NCBI RefSeq assembly: GCF_947331465.1
Contig: NZ_CAMZOK010000003.1
Location: 434,001 to 498,000, forward strand
Source: Shimia sp. Alg240-R146
GTDB lineage: Bacteria; Pseudomonadota; Alphaproteobacteria; Rhodobacterales; Rhodobacteraceae
Direction: 5' to 3'
DNA length: 64,000 nucleotides
Each line of letters starts with the position of its first letter. Within the stretch, counting starts at the first letter, position 1. Position numbers and translations under genes: made by a program. This document shows positions 54,407-62,888 of this stretch, piece by piece. The notes under the pieces were generated by a model that made no database searches, was not told the origin of the DNA, and was given only the letters and a program-made list of their open reading frames with translations.

Positions 54407-55273
54407 TTACTCAGCCCAGAAATCCCCCAGGCTCTTGTTCCGGCGTTCAACGTCACGGATGCGCTGACTCGTATCGGTTCCGGACTGCGCCACCAGCATG
54501 GCGATAATTGTCTCCATCAAGGCCAGAGTCGCAGCATAAGATGAGAAGAACTGTGGACTTTCTGACGGCACAATAAAAGGAAAAGTCGCATATTTGTTTG
54601 CCGGACAGGCATGGCTGTCGCAGATCACGATGGTTTTTGCCCCCACCTCCTGCGCCATTTCCGCGGCCCGCACAGCGCGGCTGGCATAGGGTGCTTTGGT
54701 CACGACAAGCAGCACATCCTCAGCTCCCATCGACGCCAGCGACGCACCAAGCGACGCCCCCATGCGGCCCGCGAGCGTCCAGTTGGTGGCAAAATAGTTC
54801 GCCAGATAAGCCATGTATTCCACAATGCCGGTCGAGCCGAAGGCGCCAAACAGCACCACATTTCGGGCCCCATCCAAAGCGTCCACCGCCTCTTGCAGGC
54901 GTGCGCGATCCAGCGTTCCGCCCATTTCCGAGAGGTTCCACACACAGGCCGCTGTCTGACGGTCCAAAATCGTCTGGCTTGAATCGCTGCTTTGTTTAAG
55001 CAGATCCGCGCGCTCCGCAAACGACGTCTGCCGCCCGCCAACCGCTGCGCGGCACAATTCGCGCATCTCTTCATAGCTGGAAAAGCCAAGCGATCGCGCC
55101 AGCCGCGACAAGGTCGCTGGCGACACACCACTGGCGGCAGAAACCGACCGTAAAGAGCGCGCCGCCACATCCATCTGGTTGGCCACAACGTAATCCGCTG
55201 CTGCCTGCAAACGCGCACTCAGGTCAGAATAGCTTTCTGCAATTCTGTCTTCGATCCGTATCGGTTTGTTCAC
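54407..55273 (-). CDS. RpiR/MurR family transcriptional regulator
   Basis: 288 residues: an N-terminal RpiR helix-turn-helix (about 1-80, with AASGVSPATLSRLARSLGFSSYEEMRELC) and a C-terminal SIS domain (about 120-260, VLFGAFGSTGIVEY, IVICDSHACPA). SIS domains bind phosphosugars or related ligands. A GTG start at 55273 follows GGAGGGG. It is divergent from the BKACE/aminotransferase pair and upstream of the TAXI-TRAP genes, so it probably controls both. Confidence 0.88.
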   Translation of the reverse strand: MNKPIRIEDRIAESYSDLSARLQAAADYVVANQMDVAARSLRSVSAASGVSPATLSRLARSLGFSSYEEMRELCRAAVGGRQTSFAERADLLKQSSDSSQTILDRQTAACVWNLSEMGGTLDRARLQEAVDALDGARNVVLFGAFGSTGIVEYMAYLANYFATNWTLAGRMGASLGASLASMGAEDVLLVVTKAPYASRAVRAAEMAQEVGAKTIVICDSHACPANKYATFPFIVPSESPQFFSSYAATLALMETIIAMLVAQSGTDTSQRIRDVERRNKSLGDFWAE

Positions 55274-55342
55274 GAATCCCCTCCACTTGACAGGAACATT
55301 CCATTCGTTTTACGCCAAGTCAACAGAAGAAACATTTGTTTC
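55272..55342. promoter_or_regulatory. candidate RpiR operators in the divergent gap
   Basis: Between the divergent rpiR and BKACE genes are a 14-bp palindrome GAAACA-TT-TGTTTC (55329-55342) and a 10-bp palindrome GGAACATTCC (55293-55302). A wider ACGAAT...ATTCGT repeat (55272-55308) encloses the latter. RpiR-family operators are often GAAA...TTTC-type palindromes. The stretch 55343-55463 is mostly AT-rich leader with a TTGACA-like hexamer near 55427. Confidence 0.4.
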
Positions 55343-55463
55343 AAAGACACTCAGAACTGTCTCAAGAGACACATCCACGAGGAATAAGCGCAAGATGTCA
55401 GGTGGTTACAATTTTTCAGAAATTTTGACAGATCGGCGACTCACCGCCCCCACCGGGCAGAAG

Positions 55464-56234
55464 ATGCCGGGAATCACCGTGGCTCCCAACGGCGCTCGGC
55501 GCCAGAAGGCGGATCATCCCGCTATTCCGTTAACCATTTCCGAGATCACAAAGACCGCGCGCTGCTGCCAAATCGCGGGCGCCAGTGCGATCCATTTGCA
55601 CGTACGTGACACAGCCGGACGTCACACGCTCGACACCGGACTTTATCGCGAAACCATCGCGGAAATCGAAACCCACGCCCCCGACATGGCGATCCAGATC
55701 ACCACCGAAGCTGGCGGCATTTTCGACGTGCCTGCCCAACTGGCCTGCCTGCAGGGTCTGCGACCCGCAGCCGCCAGTGTGTCGGTGCGCGAAATCATGC
55801 GCAGCCCTGATCTGGCCCAGCAGTTTTACGCCACCGCAGCCGATATCGGCACCGGGGTTCAGCATATCCTCTATGACACCGACGACCTAAACACCCTGCG
55901 CCACCTGATCGACGCCGGCACCATCCCGCAAGACATGCGCGACGTGCTTCTAGTGCTGGGCCGCTACACCCCGCCGCGCCCAGCGCGCACCTTCGAACTT
56001 GCGCCCTTTGTTGCAGCACTCAAGGGTGAATTCCCCAACTGGACCGTCTGCGCCTTTGGCGCCAACGAGCACGCCGTCATGCTTGAGGCCGCCAAGATGG
56101 GCGGCGACCTGCGCCTCGGTTTTGAAAATAACCTTTGTCGCCCCGACGGCTCGCCCGCTTTGGACAACGCCGAAAACATCGCCCGCATCGCCACCGCGCT
56201 TCGTGAACCCTCTAGAAAGGAGCCCACGCCATGA
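55464..56234 (+). CDS. BKACE family beta-keto acid cleavage enzyme
   Basis: 256 residues from the ATG at 55464. The start TVAPNGARRQKADHPAIPLT and the zinc site HLHVRDTAG are typical of BKACE (DUF849). These enzymes cleave a beta-keto acid with acetyl-CoA into acetoacetate and a CoA ester. An ATG at 55395 with GAGGAA upstream would add 23 residues unlike the family, in AT-rich sequence; it is possible. It overlaps the aminotransferase start (ATGA) and they form a unit. Confidence 0.85.
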   Translation: MPGITVAPNGARRQKADHPAIPLTISEITKTARCCQIAGASAIHLHVRDTAGRHTLDTGLYRETIAEIETHAPDMAIQITTEAGGIFDVPAQLACLQGLRPAAASVSVREIMRSPDLAQQFYATAADIGTGVQHILYDTDDLNTLRHLIDAGTIPQDMRDVLLVLGRYTPPRPARTFELAPFVAALKGEFPNWTVCAFGANEHAVMLEAAKMGGDLRLGFENNLCRPDGSPALDNAENIARIATALREPSRKEPTP

Positions 56235-57553
56235 GCCACGTCTTCCCCCGTCACAGCCGCAAAACCCCACCCGTCGTTGCACGCGGCGAGGGCCCGTTCC
56301 TTTTTGACCAATCCGGCAAAGCCTACTTCGACGGTACCGGCGGCGCCGCGGTTTCCTGCCTCGGCCATTCCGATCCCGCAGTGATCCAAGCCATCAAAGA
56401 CCAGATCGACACCGTCGCATTCGCGCACACCGGCTTTTTCACCTCCGAACCCGCCGAAGCCCTTTCCGACGCATTGATCCAAGCCGCACCTGGCAACCTA
56501 GACCGGGTTTATCTCGTGTCCGGCGGATCAGAAGCGATGGAATCCGCCCTGAAACTTGCCCGCCAATATACGCTGGAAAAAGGCGAGACCGCCCGGCGCC
56601 ACATCATCGCACGCCGCCAAAGCTATCACGGCAACACCCTTGGGGCGCTCGCGGCGGGCGGCAACATGTGGCGCCGCGAACCCTTTGCGCCGATGTTGAT
56701 GGACACGCATCACATCGCCCCCTGTTACGCCTATCGCGGCCAACAGGACGGCGAATCCGAATTCGACTACGGCCAGCGGGTTGCAAATGAACTCGAAGAT
56801 AAAATCCACGACCTCGGTGCGGAAAACGTCCTCGCCTTCGTCGCTGAACCCGTCGTCGGTGCCACTTCCGGTGCCGTCCCACCCGTCGAAGGATATTTCA
56901 AACGCATCCGCGAGATCTGCGACACCCACGGCGTCCTTTTGATCCTGGATGAGGTCATGTGTGGCATGGGACGCACCGGCAGCCTATTTGCCTTCGATCA
57001 GGACGAGATCACTCCCGACCTTTGCGCCGTCGCCAAAGGTCTTGGCGCTGGCTATCAACCAATCGGCGCAATGCTCTGTACGGCCGAGATTTTTGACACC
57101 ATCCGCGACGGCACCGGATTTTTTCAACACGGCCACACCTACAACGGCCACCCAACTGCCGCCGCCGCCGCCCTCGCTGTTCTGAACCGACTAACCACCG
57201 ACGGCATTGCCGATCGCGTGGCCCCTATGGGTGAAAAACTGCGCGCCGCGCTGAACGACCGCTTCGGCCAGCACGCCCATATCGGCGATATCCGCGGCCG
57301 CGGCCTGTTTATCGGCATGGAACTTGTGGCGGACCGCGAAACCAAAGCGCCGTTTGATCCCGCGCTGCAAGTGCACGCCAAAATCAAAGCCGCCGCTTTT
57401 GACGCAGGGCTGATCTGCTACCCGATGGGCGGCACAATTGATGGCAAACAGGGCAACCACATTCTGCTGGCGCCACCATTCATTATGCAAGACGACCACA
57501 TCGGCCTTATCACCGATGCGCTCGACACAGCCCTGACGGCAAGCCTGCCCTGA
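56231..57553 (+). CDS. class III PLP-dependent aminotransferase
   Basis: 440 residues with the class III pattern: GTGGAAVSCLGHSDP, SGGSEAMESALKLARQY, ILDEVMCGMGRTG and the PLP lysine in AVAKGLGAGYQPIGAML. It transfers an amino group from an omega-, beta- or other amine to a keto acid. It overlaps BKACE by four bases. The pair suggests that the amino group of a beta-amino-type compound is removed and the resulting beta-keto acid is cleaved. It ends at 57553, immediately next to the stop of the opposing gene. Confidence 0.87.
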   Translation: MSHVFPRHSRKTPPVVARGEGPFLFDQSGKAYFDGTGGAAVSCLGHSDPAVIQAIKDQIDTVAFAHTGFFTSEPAEALSDALIQAAPGNLDRVYLVSGGSEAMESALKLARQYTLEKGETARRHIIARRQSYHGNTLGALAAGGNMWRREPFAPMLMDTHHIAPCYAYRGQQDGESEFDYGQRVANELEDKIHDLGAENVLAFVAEPVVGATSGAVPPVEGYFKRIREICDTHGVLLILDEVMCGMGRTGSLFAFDQDEITPDLCAVAKGLGAGYQPIGAMLCTAEIFDTIRDGTGFFQHGHTYNGHPTAAAAALAVLNRLTTDGIADRVAPMGEKLRAALNDRFGQHAHIGDIRGRGLFIGMELVADRETKAPFDPALQVHAKIKAAAFDAGLICYPMGGTIDGKQGNHILLAPPFIMQDDHIGLITDALDTALTASLP

Positions 57554-58390
57554 TCACCGCAGGAACGGCTCACCCTTCATTGTCTCAGGAATCTCCGCGC
57601 CCATCCGGCTCAAAATCGTCGGCGCCAGTTGCAACTGATGCAAAACGGTGTCGCTGTCCGGCCCTTTGGCGTCACCGAAGTAATAGAGCGCGAATTCCTG
57701 CTGCAAATCGCTGCGCCCGCCGTGATGGCCGCGTTCGTCTTGCCCGTGATCCGCGGTCACGATCACCTCATAGCCAAACTGCCGCCACTTCGGAATGAAT
57801 GGCGCCAGCATCTCATCCATCACAAAACAAGCATGATCCATCTCATGGCTTTCGTGCTGAAACCGATGTCCCATGCTGTCGAGCGTACAGGTGTGCAGCA
57901 TGCCGTAGTCCAGCCCTTGCTTCAGACACAGGTTGGATAAGGTCGCAAACAAATCGACATCGCTTGGGGTCATCTGGTTGGCCGCCCCATAGCCGGTCAT
58001 CGTGTGAAACCGCCCGTGGTTGATGGTCTTGGCATCGGGTTCATCATACTCAATGTCGCGCACGTAATCGAATGGATGGCGGTTGAAGAACTCGCTCCAG
58101 AACGAATGTGCCACCGCGCCGGTCTTGCCGCCCGCCTTGCGCACCTGCGCAAAAATGTCGGGCTGCTTGATGCGGAACACATTGCCATTGCCGGTGCAGC
58201 CATGCTCCTGAGGCGTCACGCCTGTATGGATTGACGCGTAACAACTTGCCGAAATCGACGGCAACACCGCGCGCATTTTCCATTTTTGCGCCGTGCCGTC
58301 TTCGACCCAGCCCTCAAGGTTGCCAAACAAACGGTTCCAGTTGCGCCACGGCACCCCGTCCAGAATGATCAACAAAAGTTTGCGGTCCAT
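57554..58390 (-). CDS. alkaline phosphatase/nucleotide pyrophosphatase superfamily protein
   Basis: 278 residues with the metal-site order of the superfamily: LLIILDGVPW, SASCYASIHTGVTPQEHG (likely nucleophile region), TLDSMGHRFQHE, TADHGQDERGHHGG. It hydrolyses a phosphate or phosphonate ester or diester, but the substrate is unclear. It is convergent with the aminotransferase with no gap, so a link with that pathway is uncertain. Confidence 0.78.
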   Translation of the reverse strand: MDRKLLLIILDGVPWRNWNRLFGNLEGWVEDGTAQKWKMRAVLPSISASCYASIHTGVTPQEHGCTGNGNVFRIKQPDIFAQVRKAGGKTGAVAHSFWSEFFNRHPFDYVRDIEYDEPDAKTINHGRFHTMTGYGAANQMTPSDVDLFATLSNLCLKQGLDYGMLHTCTLDSMGHRFQHESHEMDHACFVMDEMLAPFIPKWRQFGYEVIVTADHGQDERGHHGGRSDLQQEFALYYFGDAKGPDSDTVLHQLQLAPTILSRMGAEIPETMKGEPFLR

Positions 58391-58500
58391 GATTGTCTCT
58401 CCAAGCCCATTGCCTTGGTCAAACTCTAGGCTGGCCCGTCGCTACGGCACAATCCGCAAACGACGCTTCCCGAGCGGCATCCGAACACAAAAATGCCGAC

Positions 58501-58559
58501 CTATCCTCTTGCCTCAAATATCCTGGGGTGAGCGCGCCAGTGCGAGGGGCAACGCCCCT
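58501..58559 (+). repeat. dispersed intergenic motif, copy 2, with GGGGC hairpin
   Basis: CTATCCTCTTGCCTCAAATATCC (58501-58523) is followed by TGGGGTGAGCGCG and a small hairpin AGGGGC/GCCCCT (58545-58559). It matches the copy at 31231 at 21 of 23 bases. It fills the gap between the phosphodiesterase-type gene and hisD (58391-58592). Confidence 0.6.
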
Positions 58560-58592
58560 AAACCAAAACAGTGCCCCCACTTTGGCCAGCCC

Positions 58593-59894
58593 CTATTTGT
58601 TTAAGGCATCCAATCGCGCCCGCACACTCAACCCATGCGCCTCAAGGCTTTCAGACTGCGCCAACGTCTCCGCCGCCGGTCCAATTGCCTTTAGCGCTTC
58701 CGGCGTCATCTTCGACAGCGTCGTGCGTTTGACAAAATCCATCACCGACAGACCCGAGCTAAACCGCGCAGACCGCGCTGTTGGCAAAACGTGGTTCGGC
58801 CCACCTACATAGTCACCAATGGCTTCCGGCGTATACTGGCCAAGGAAAATCGCGCCCGCGTGGGTGATCTGGTTGGACAACCCATCCGGATCCGCCACGC
58901 ACAGCTCAAGGTGCTCTGGTGCCACGCGATTGGACAGCGCCGCTGCCTCTGCCAAATCTCGCACCACAATCACCGCGCCATAATCACGCCAGCTCGCTCC
59001 AGCAATCGCACGCCGCTCCAGAGTCTCAAGCCGCGCCTCAACCGCCTCTGCCACCGCCTGCCCAAACGCGGCATCATCGGTGATCAGGATCGACTGCGCG
59101 CTTTCGTCGTGCTCGGCTTGTGACAACAGATCCAAGGCGATCCAATCCGGCGTGTTGTCTTTGTCGGCAATCACCAGAATCTCGCTAGGGCCTGCGATCA
59201 TGTCGATGCCGACCTTGCCAAACACCCGCCGCTTGGCGGCTGCAACAAAGGCATTGCCCGGACCGGTGATCTTGTCCACCGCTTCGATGGTGTCTGTGCC
59301 GTAAGCCAGCGCCGCCACCGCTTGCGCACCGCCAATGCGGTAAATTTCGTCCACACCTGCAATGCGCGCGGCCAACAACACCAGCGGGTTCGCCACGCCA
59401 TCCGGCGTTGGCACCACAATCGCCAGTCGCTCTACGCCAGCCACTTTGGCGGGGATCGCATTCATCAGAACCGACGACGGATAGCTTGCCAACCCACCGG
59501 GCACATAAAGGCCCGCCGCGCTCACCGCACTCCAGCGCCAGCCCAGGGTTGCGCCACTTTCGTCCGTCCAACTGTCATCCTGCGGCATCTGACGCGCGTG
59601 ATATGCGCGGATGCGCTCCGCCGCCAACTCAAGCGCTGTGCGGTCTTCGTCACTGACCTCAGCGCAAAAGGCGTCGATTTCGTCTTTCGAAAACCGCATC
59701 GTCTCAGGCGTCAGTTCCAGCCGGTCAAACTTTGCCGTCAGCTCGATCACCGCCGCATCACCCCGATGTCGAACGTCCGCGATGATGTCGGCAACAACCG
59801 CATCCACATCCGGGCTGTCTTCACGCTTAGCACCCAAAAGGGCCGCAAAACGGGTTTCGAAATCGGCATCCGAGGTGTTCAGAAACTGAGGCAT
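58593..59894 (-). CDS. hisD: histidinol dehydrogenase
   Basis: 433 residues. The zinc and substrate sites are visible (YVPGGLASYPSSVLMNAIPAKVAGV, GPSEILVIADKDN, QAEHDESAQSILIT, HLELCVADP). It oxidises L-histidinol to histidine in two NAD steps. The ATG at 59894 follows AAAGGAGT; an open frame continues upstream but lacks family sequence. It follows DUF2948 and murA on the same strand with a 235-base gap. Confidence 0.95.
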   Translation of the reverse strand: MPQFLNTSDADFETRFAALLGAKREDSPDVDAVVADIIADVRHRGDAAVIELTAKFDRLELTPETMRFSKDEIDAFCAEVSDEDRTALELAAERIRAYHARQMPQDDSWTDESGATLGWRWSAVSAAGLYVPGGLASYPSSVLMNAIPAKVAGVERLAIVVPTPDGVANPLVLLAARIAGVDEIYRIGGAQAVAALAYGTDTIEAVDKITGPGNAFVAAAKRRVFGKVGIDMIAGPSEILVIADKDNTPDWIALDLLSQAEHDESAQSILITDDAAFGQAVAEAVEARLETLERRAIAGASWRDYGAVIVVRDLAEAAALSNRVAPEHLELCVADPDGLSNQITHAGAIFLGQYTPEAIGDYVGGPNHVLPTARSARFSSGLSVMDFVKRTTLSKMTPEALKAIGPAAETLAQSESLEAHGLSVRARLDALNK

Positions 59895-60129
59895 AAAAAG
59901 ACTCCTTTGCGCGGGTGTCTTAGCCTTGGCAGAGCTTCCCCTCAAGGCGCAATGCCCGCGCGCCTTTGTTGCACCTAACTGTTGCGCAACGTACGCGGCC
60001 TTTACGGCCGCTCTCCGCGCCTGGCGCACCGACACGATACCGACGCAATGCTGCCGCCATGCCGCACCTCAAAACCCCAAGGATATAAGGGCGTTAACCA
60101 TTTTCGGCGAATTTAGAAACCGGTGCCTG
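59895..60129. other. gap between hisD and the DUF2948 gene
   Basis: The 235 bases contain no gene I can support. A minus-strand extension of hisD is open but looks like leader. A TTAACCAT sequence (60094-60101) matches a CtrA half-site and may be coincidental. Confidence 0.4.
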
Positions 60130-60609
60130 TCACGCGTCGTGCTGCGGCGCCGATTTGGAAGGCGCCACATAGGGCCGCGTGACATCCCGCAACGAGACTT
60201 CCAGTGCTTCAACCTGCAACCGAATGCCGCCATCGCCTGCCAGCATCAACTCGATGACTCCGTCAGCGTCTTCACCGACAGTGAAGGCCACGGACAACAG
60301 CGACAGGATCGTGTCTGTATCCCCGCGCGCCACACCTTGGCTCGCCACATGCACCACGTTGTCGATCACGAGCAAAGACTGCACCCGCTCTACCGCCCGC
60401 TTACGCGTCTCAGCGGCTTTGAGGTCCTCCCAACGAAACCGGTTCAGCAAAATTGCAAACCGCCGCTCGGTGGGAAGCCACTGCATCTCACTCGCCGGAA
60501 ACACCGCATCCTGCGTCAGGGTGGACAACACCTTCAGGTCTTCGGCGTCCAGCGCCCCAAGGTTCAGCGGCTTGTCGCCCCCGTCTTCGAAACGTGCGTC
60601 TTCAGTCAC
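60130..60609 (-). CDS. DUF2948 family protein
   Basis: 159 residues, GTG start at 60609 overlapping the murA stop. DUF2948 proteins commonly sit between murA and hisD in Rhodobacteraceae and have no known role. Conserved segments include [22 protein letters not shown] and [14 protein letters not shown]. It is translationally coupled to murA. Confidence 0.8.
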   Translation of the reverse strand: MTEDARFEDGGDKPLNLGALDAEDLKVLSTLTQDAVFPASEMQWLPTERRFAILLNRFRWEDLKAAETRKRAVERVQSLLVIDNVVHVASQGVARGDTDTILSLLSVAFTVGEDADGVIELMLAGDGGIRLQVEALEVSLRDVTRPYVAPSKSAPQHDA

Positions 60610-61874
60610 TGATCCTTCACCCTTTCAATATGAGCGCCCACGGCCCCCAATTTATCCTCGATCCGCTCATAGCCGCGATCAAGGTGATAAACACGGCTTA
60701 CCACGGTCTCCCCCTCTGCGGCCATCCCTGCCAGAATGAGCGATACAGACGCCCGAAGGTCCGTCGCCATCACCCGCGCACCCTTGAGCTGTTCAACCCC
60801 GTGCACCGTGGCTGTACCGCCATGCACCTCGATCGAGGCACCCATCCGGATCAGCTCGGGCGCATGCATAAACCTGTTTTCAAAGATCTTTTCCTCAAGC
60901 ACAGACGTACCCTCGGCAATACACATCAGCGCCATGAACTGCGCCTGCAGATCGGTCGGGAACCCCGGGAATGGTTCGGTCGTTACATCGACAGCCTTCA
61001 CACGGTCGCTTCTGCGCGCGACTTTCAAACCCGCCTTGGTCTCGGTCACGTCAATGCCCGCGAGGTCCAGCTTCTCCGCAAAGCTCTGCACTAAATCCAT
61101 GCGGCCGCCCAGCAGCTCTACTTCGCCGCCACAGAACGCCGGCGCCAACATAAACGTGCCCAATTCAATCCGGTCGGTCACAACCTGATGCGTCGCACCG
61201 TGCAGTCGATCCACGCCCTGCACCACAATCTCAGAAGTGCCGTCGCCCTCGATTTGTGCACCCATCGCCCGCAAACAGTCCGCGAGATCGACAATCTCCG
61301 GTTCGCGTGCCGCGTTGCGGATCACCGTGGTTCCCTTGGCCAACGTCGCCGCCATCAGGATGTTTTCTGTTGCGCCCACAGAGGCAAACGCCAATTCCAT
61401 CTCGGCGCCTTTAAGGCCACCGGGCGCTTTGGCATGCAGGTAACCGTCTTTCAATTCAATCTCGGCGCCCAGTTTCTCAAGGCCATAGATATGCAAATCC
61501 ATCGGCCGCGCCCCAATCGCGCAGCCCCCTGGCAGCGACACCACCGCATGTCCCAGACGCGCTAACATCGGCCCCAACACAAGGTTGGACGCCCGCATTT
61601 TGCGCACGATGTCATAGTCAGCGACGTGGTTGTCGAGGTTGTGCGAGCTCATCGCTTGCACTTTGCCATCCTGCAACGAGGTCACTTCGGCGCCCAGCGA
61701 TTGCAACAGTGTTGTCATCGTCTTGATGTCGCTCAGCCGTGGCGCATTGGTCAGCGTCAGCGGTTCTTCGCTGAGAATGGTCGCTGGCATCAACGTCAGA
61801 CAGGCGTTCTTGGCCCCTGCGATCGGAATCTGCCCCTTAAGCGGACCATTCCCGCGCACTACAATAGAATCCAT
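60606..61874 (-). CDS. murA: UDP-N-acetylglucosamine 1-carboxyvinyltransferase MurA
   Basis: 422 residues. The catalytic cysteine is in [13 protein letters not shown], and the N-terminal [20 protein letters not shown] and C-terminal [17 protein letters not shown] segments are typical. It starts peptidoglycan precursor synthesis by adding enolpyruvate to UDP-GlcNAc; the visible Cys implies fosfomycin sensitivity at this enzyme. The ATG overlaps the small upstream gene's stop (TAATG). Confidence 0.96.
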   Translation of the reverse strand: MDSIVVRGNGPLKGQIPIAGAKNACLTLMPATILSEEPLTLTNAPRLSDIKTMTTLLQSLGAEVTSLQDGKVQAMSSHNLDNHVADYDIVRKMRASNLVLGPMLARLGHAVVSLPGGCAIGARPMDLHIYGLEKLGAEIELKDGYLHAKAPGGLKGAEMELAFASVGATENILMAATLAKGTTVIRNAAREPEIVDLADCLRAMGAQIEGDGTSEIVVQGVDRLHGATHQVVTDRIELGTFMLAPAFCGGEVELLGGRMDLVQSFAEKLDLAGIDVTETKAGLKVARRSDRVKAVDVTTEPFPGFPTDLQAQFMALMCIAEGTSVLEEKIFENRFMHAPELIRMGASIEVHGGTATVHGVEQLKGARVMATDLRASVSLILAGMAAEGETVVSRVYHLDRGYERIEDKLGAVGAHIERVKDQ

Positions 61875-62044
61875 TATTCCTGCCCTTCACTCTTCACTGT
61901 CTCAATGTTTCCCTCCGGCGCGGCGGCGCGCGCCTTTGCCTGTGCCTTGCGACGGCCCATGTTGGCCTTAAGGGCCGCCTTAAGACGGTCCTCTTTGCTA
62001 AGCGCTTTTTGCGCTGGTTTTTTGGAGGGTGATTTGCGTTCCAT
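61874..62044 (-). CDS. 56-residue basic protein upstream of murA
   Basis: [20 protein letters not shown] begins a lysine/alanine-rich protein that continues [20 protein letters not shown] and ends in an acidic tail. The ATG at 62044 follows AAGGAAAG. The stop overlaps the murA start by one base, so the two genes are coupled. I recognise no domain. Its composition suggests a nucleic-acid- or ribosome-associated small protein; that is inference. Confidence 0.72.
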   Translation of the reverse strand: MERKSPSKKPAQKALSKEDRLKAALKANMGRRKAQAKARAAAPEGNIETVKSEGQE

Positions 62045-62130
62045 GCACTTTCCTTACATGAGCAGCAAAAAACCGTCCAGATTGCGCTTGCACCCTCTGT
62101 GGTTTGAGTCTAAATCCCCGCCACGGTAAT

Positions 62131-62205
62131 GCTGTGGTAGCTCAGTGGTAGAGCACACCCTTGGTAAGGGTGAGGTCGGGAGTTCGATCCTCCCTCACAG
62201 CACCA
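62131..62205 (+). tRNA. tRNA-Thr (GGT)
   Basis: A complete cloverleaf of 75 bases. The acceptor stem pairs GCTGTGG with TCACAGC, the anticodon stem CACCC/GGGTG encloses loop TTGGTAA with anticodon GGT (reads ACC/ACT threonine codons), and the T loop is TTCGATC. The CCA end is encoded (62203-62205). Confidence 0.95.
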
Positions 62206-62637
62206 CCGGATCCCCCCGAGATACGGCAAGACGATCTACCGCGCGCAAGCACCGACTCGCCCGAATGTCACTCGTATGATTCTTAGCACTCACACCGTCG
62301 CCCCTTCGCCAAATTATGTCGTTGATTCGAATCACCTTTGTTTGCGCATTCTGATCAATCAGGCGCAACGCGCGCTTTTGTTCGCGAATTGAAATCAATT
62401 CCGGTTACTCCCAAACAGCCACGTCACAACAGATTCTCAATCCACCAAATCTCCGGATTGGTTCCCATTTGGAAACGACTGAAGCAGCGGTATCAAATGT
62501 GGCGCGAAGCCTTTGCTGCAATTGAGCAATTTGGACCAAATTGTGTCAAAAATGCACACCGAAAACCGCACCTTTCCGCCACACTTCTGCCGCAATACGG
62601 AAACAATAGCCAAATTCCCCTGCAAAAACAGACAAGG
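62206..62637. other. intergenic stretch without a supported gene
   Basis: Between the tRNA and the CtrA-type site there are only short open frames with no ribosome site or recognisable domain. The DNA is lower in GC than its surroundings, with repeated AATTTGG/CCAAATT and TTTCGC words. I see no RNA gene. Confidence 0.4.
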
Positions 62638-62653
62638 TTAACAATTGGTTAAC
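62638..62653. promoter_or_regulatory. CtrA-type binding site upstream of the RTX gene
   Basis: TTAA (62638-62641), seven bases, TTAAC (62649-62653) matches the CtrA consensus TTAA-N7-TTAAC exactly. It lies 236 bases before the RTX start. CtrA is a response regulator that controls motility and cell-cycle genes in alphaproteobacteria. The stretch 62654-62888 has no other element I can name. Confidence 0.6.
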
Positions 62654-62888
62654 GCCACAATTTCGGTTCTTTTTCGACCAAATTTAGATGTTTTTGTTTC
62701 AACGCCGCCTTCTTTCGCCCATATTTGGGTCACGCCTATCTGGGGGGCGTATGTTCTGGCTGGGGCAGCCAATCAACAAATAGGCATCTTTCGGGATGTC
62801 GAATTGCCGCTTCTTTTTGAGCGGTGGGAGCGCTGTGCTTCGTGTTCATTTAGAACCACGAGCCGTGCACAAAGGAAACGAGGGAACA

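Noticed and set aside
55395-55463. Earlier ATG for the BKACE gene
   Set aside because: It has an acceptable Shine-Dalgarno, but the added residues do not resemble BKACE N-termini and the DNA is AT-rich like a promoter. Kept as an alternative start only.
55526-55540. TTAACCAT CtrA half-site
   Set aside because: It lies inside the BKACE coding sequence and is most likely chance.
59895-60035. N-terminal extension of hisD
   Set aside because: The frame is open but the extension is Arg/Ala-rich and unlike HisD; AAAGGAGT precedes the ATG at 59894.
62195-62398. 67-codon minus-strand frame after the tRNA
   Set aside because: No ribosome site or recognisable sequence, and it overlaps the tRNA 3' end.
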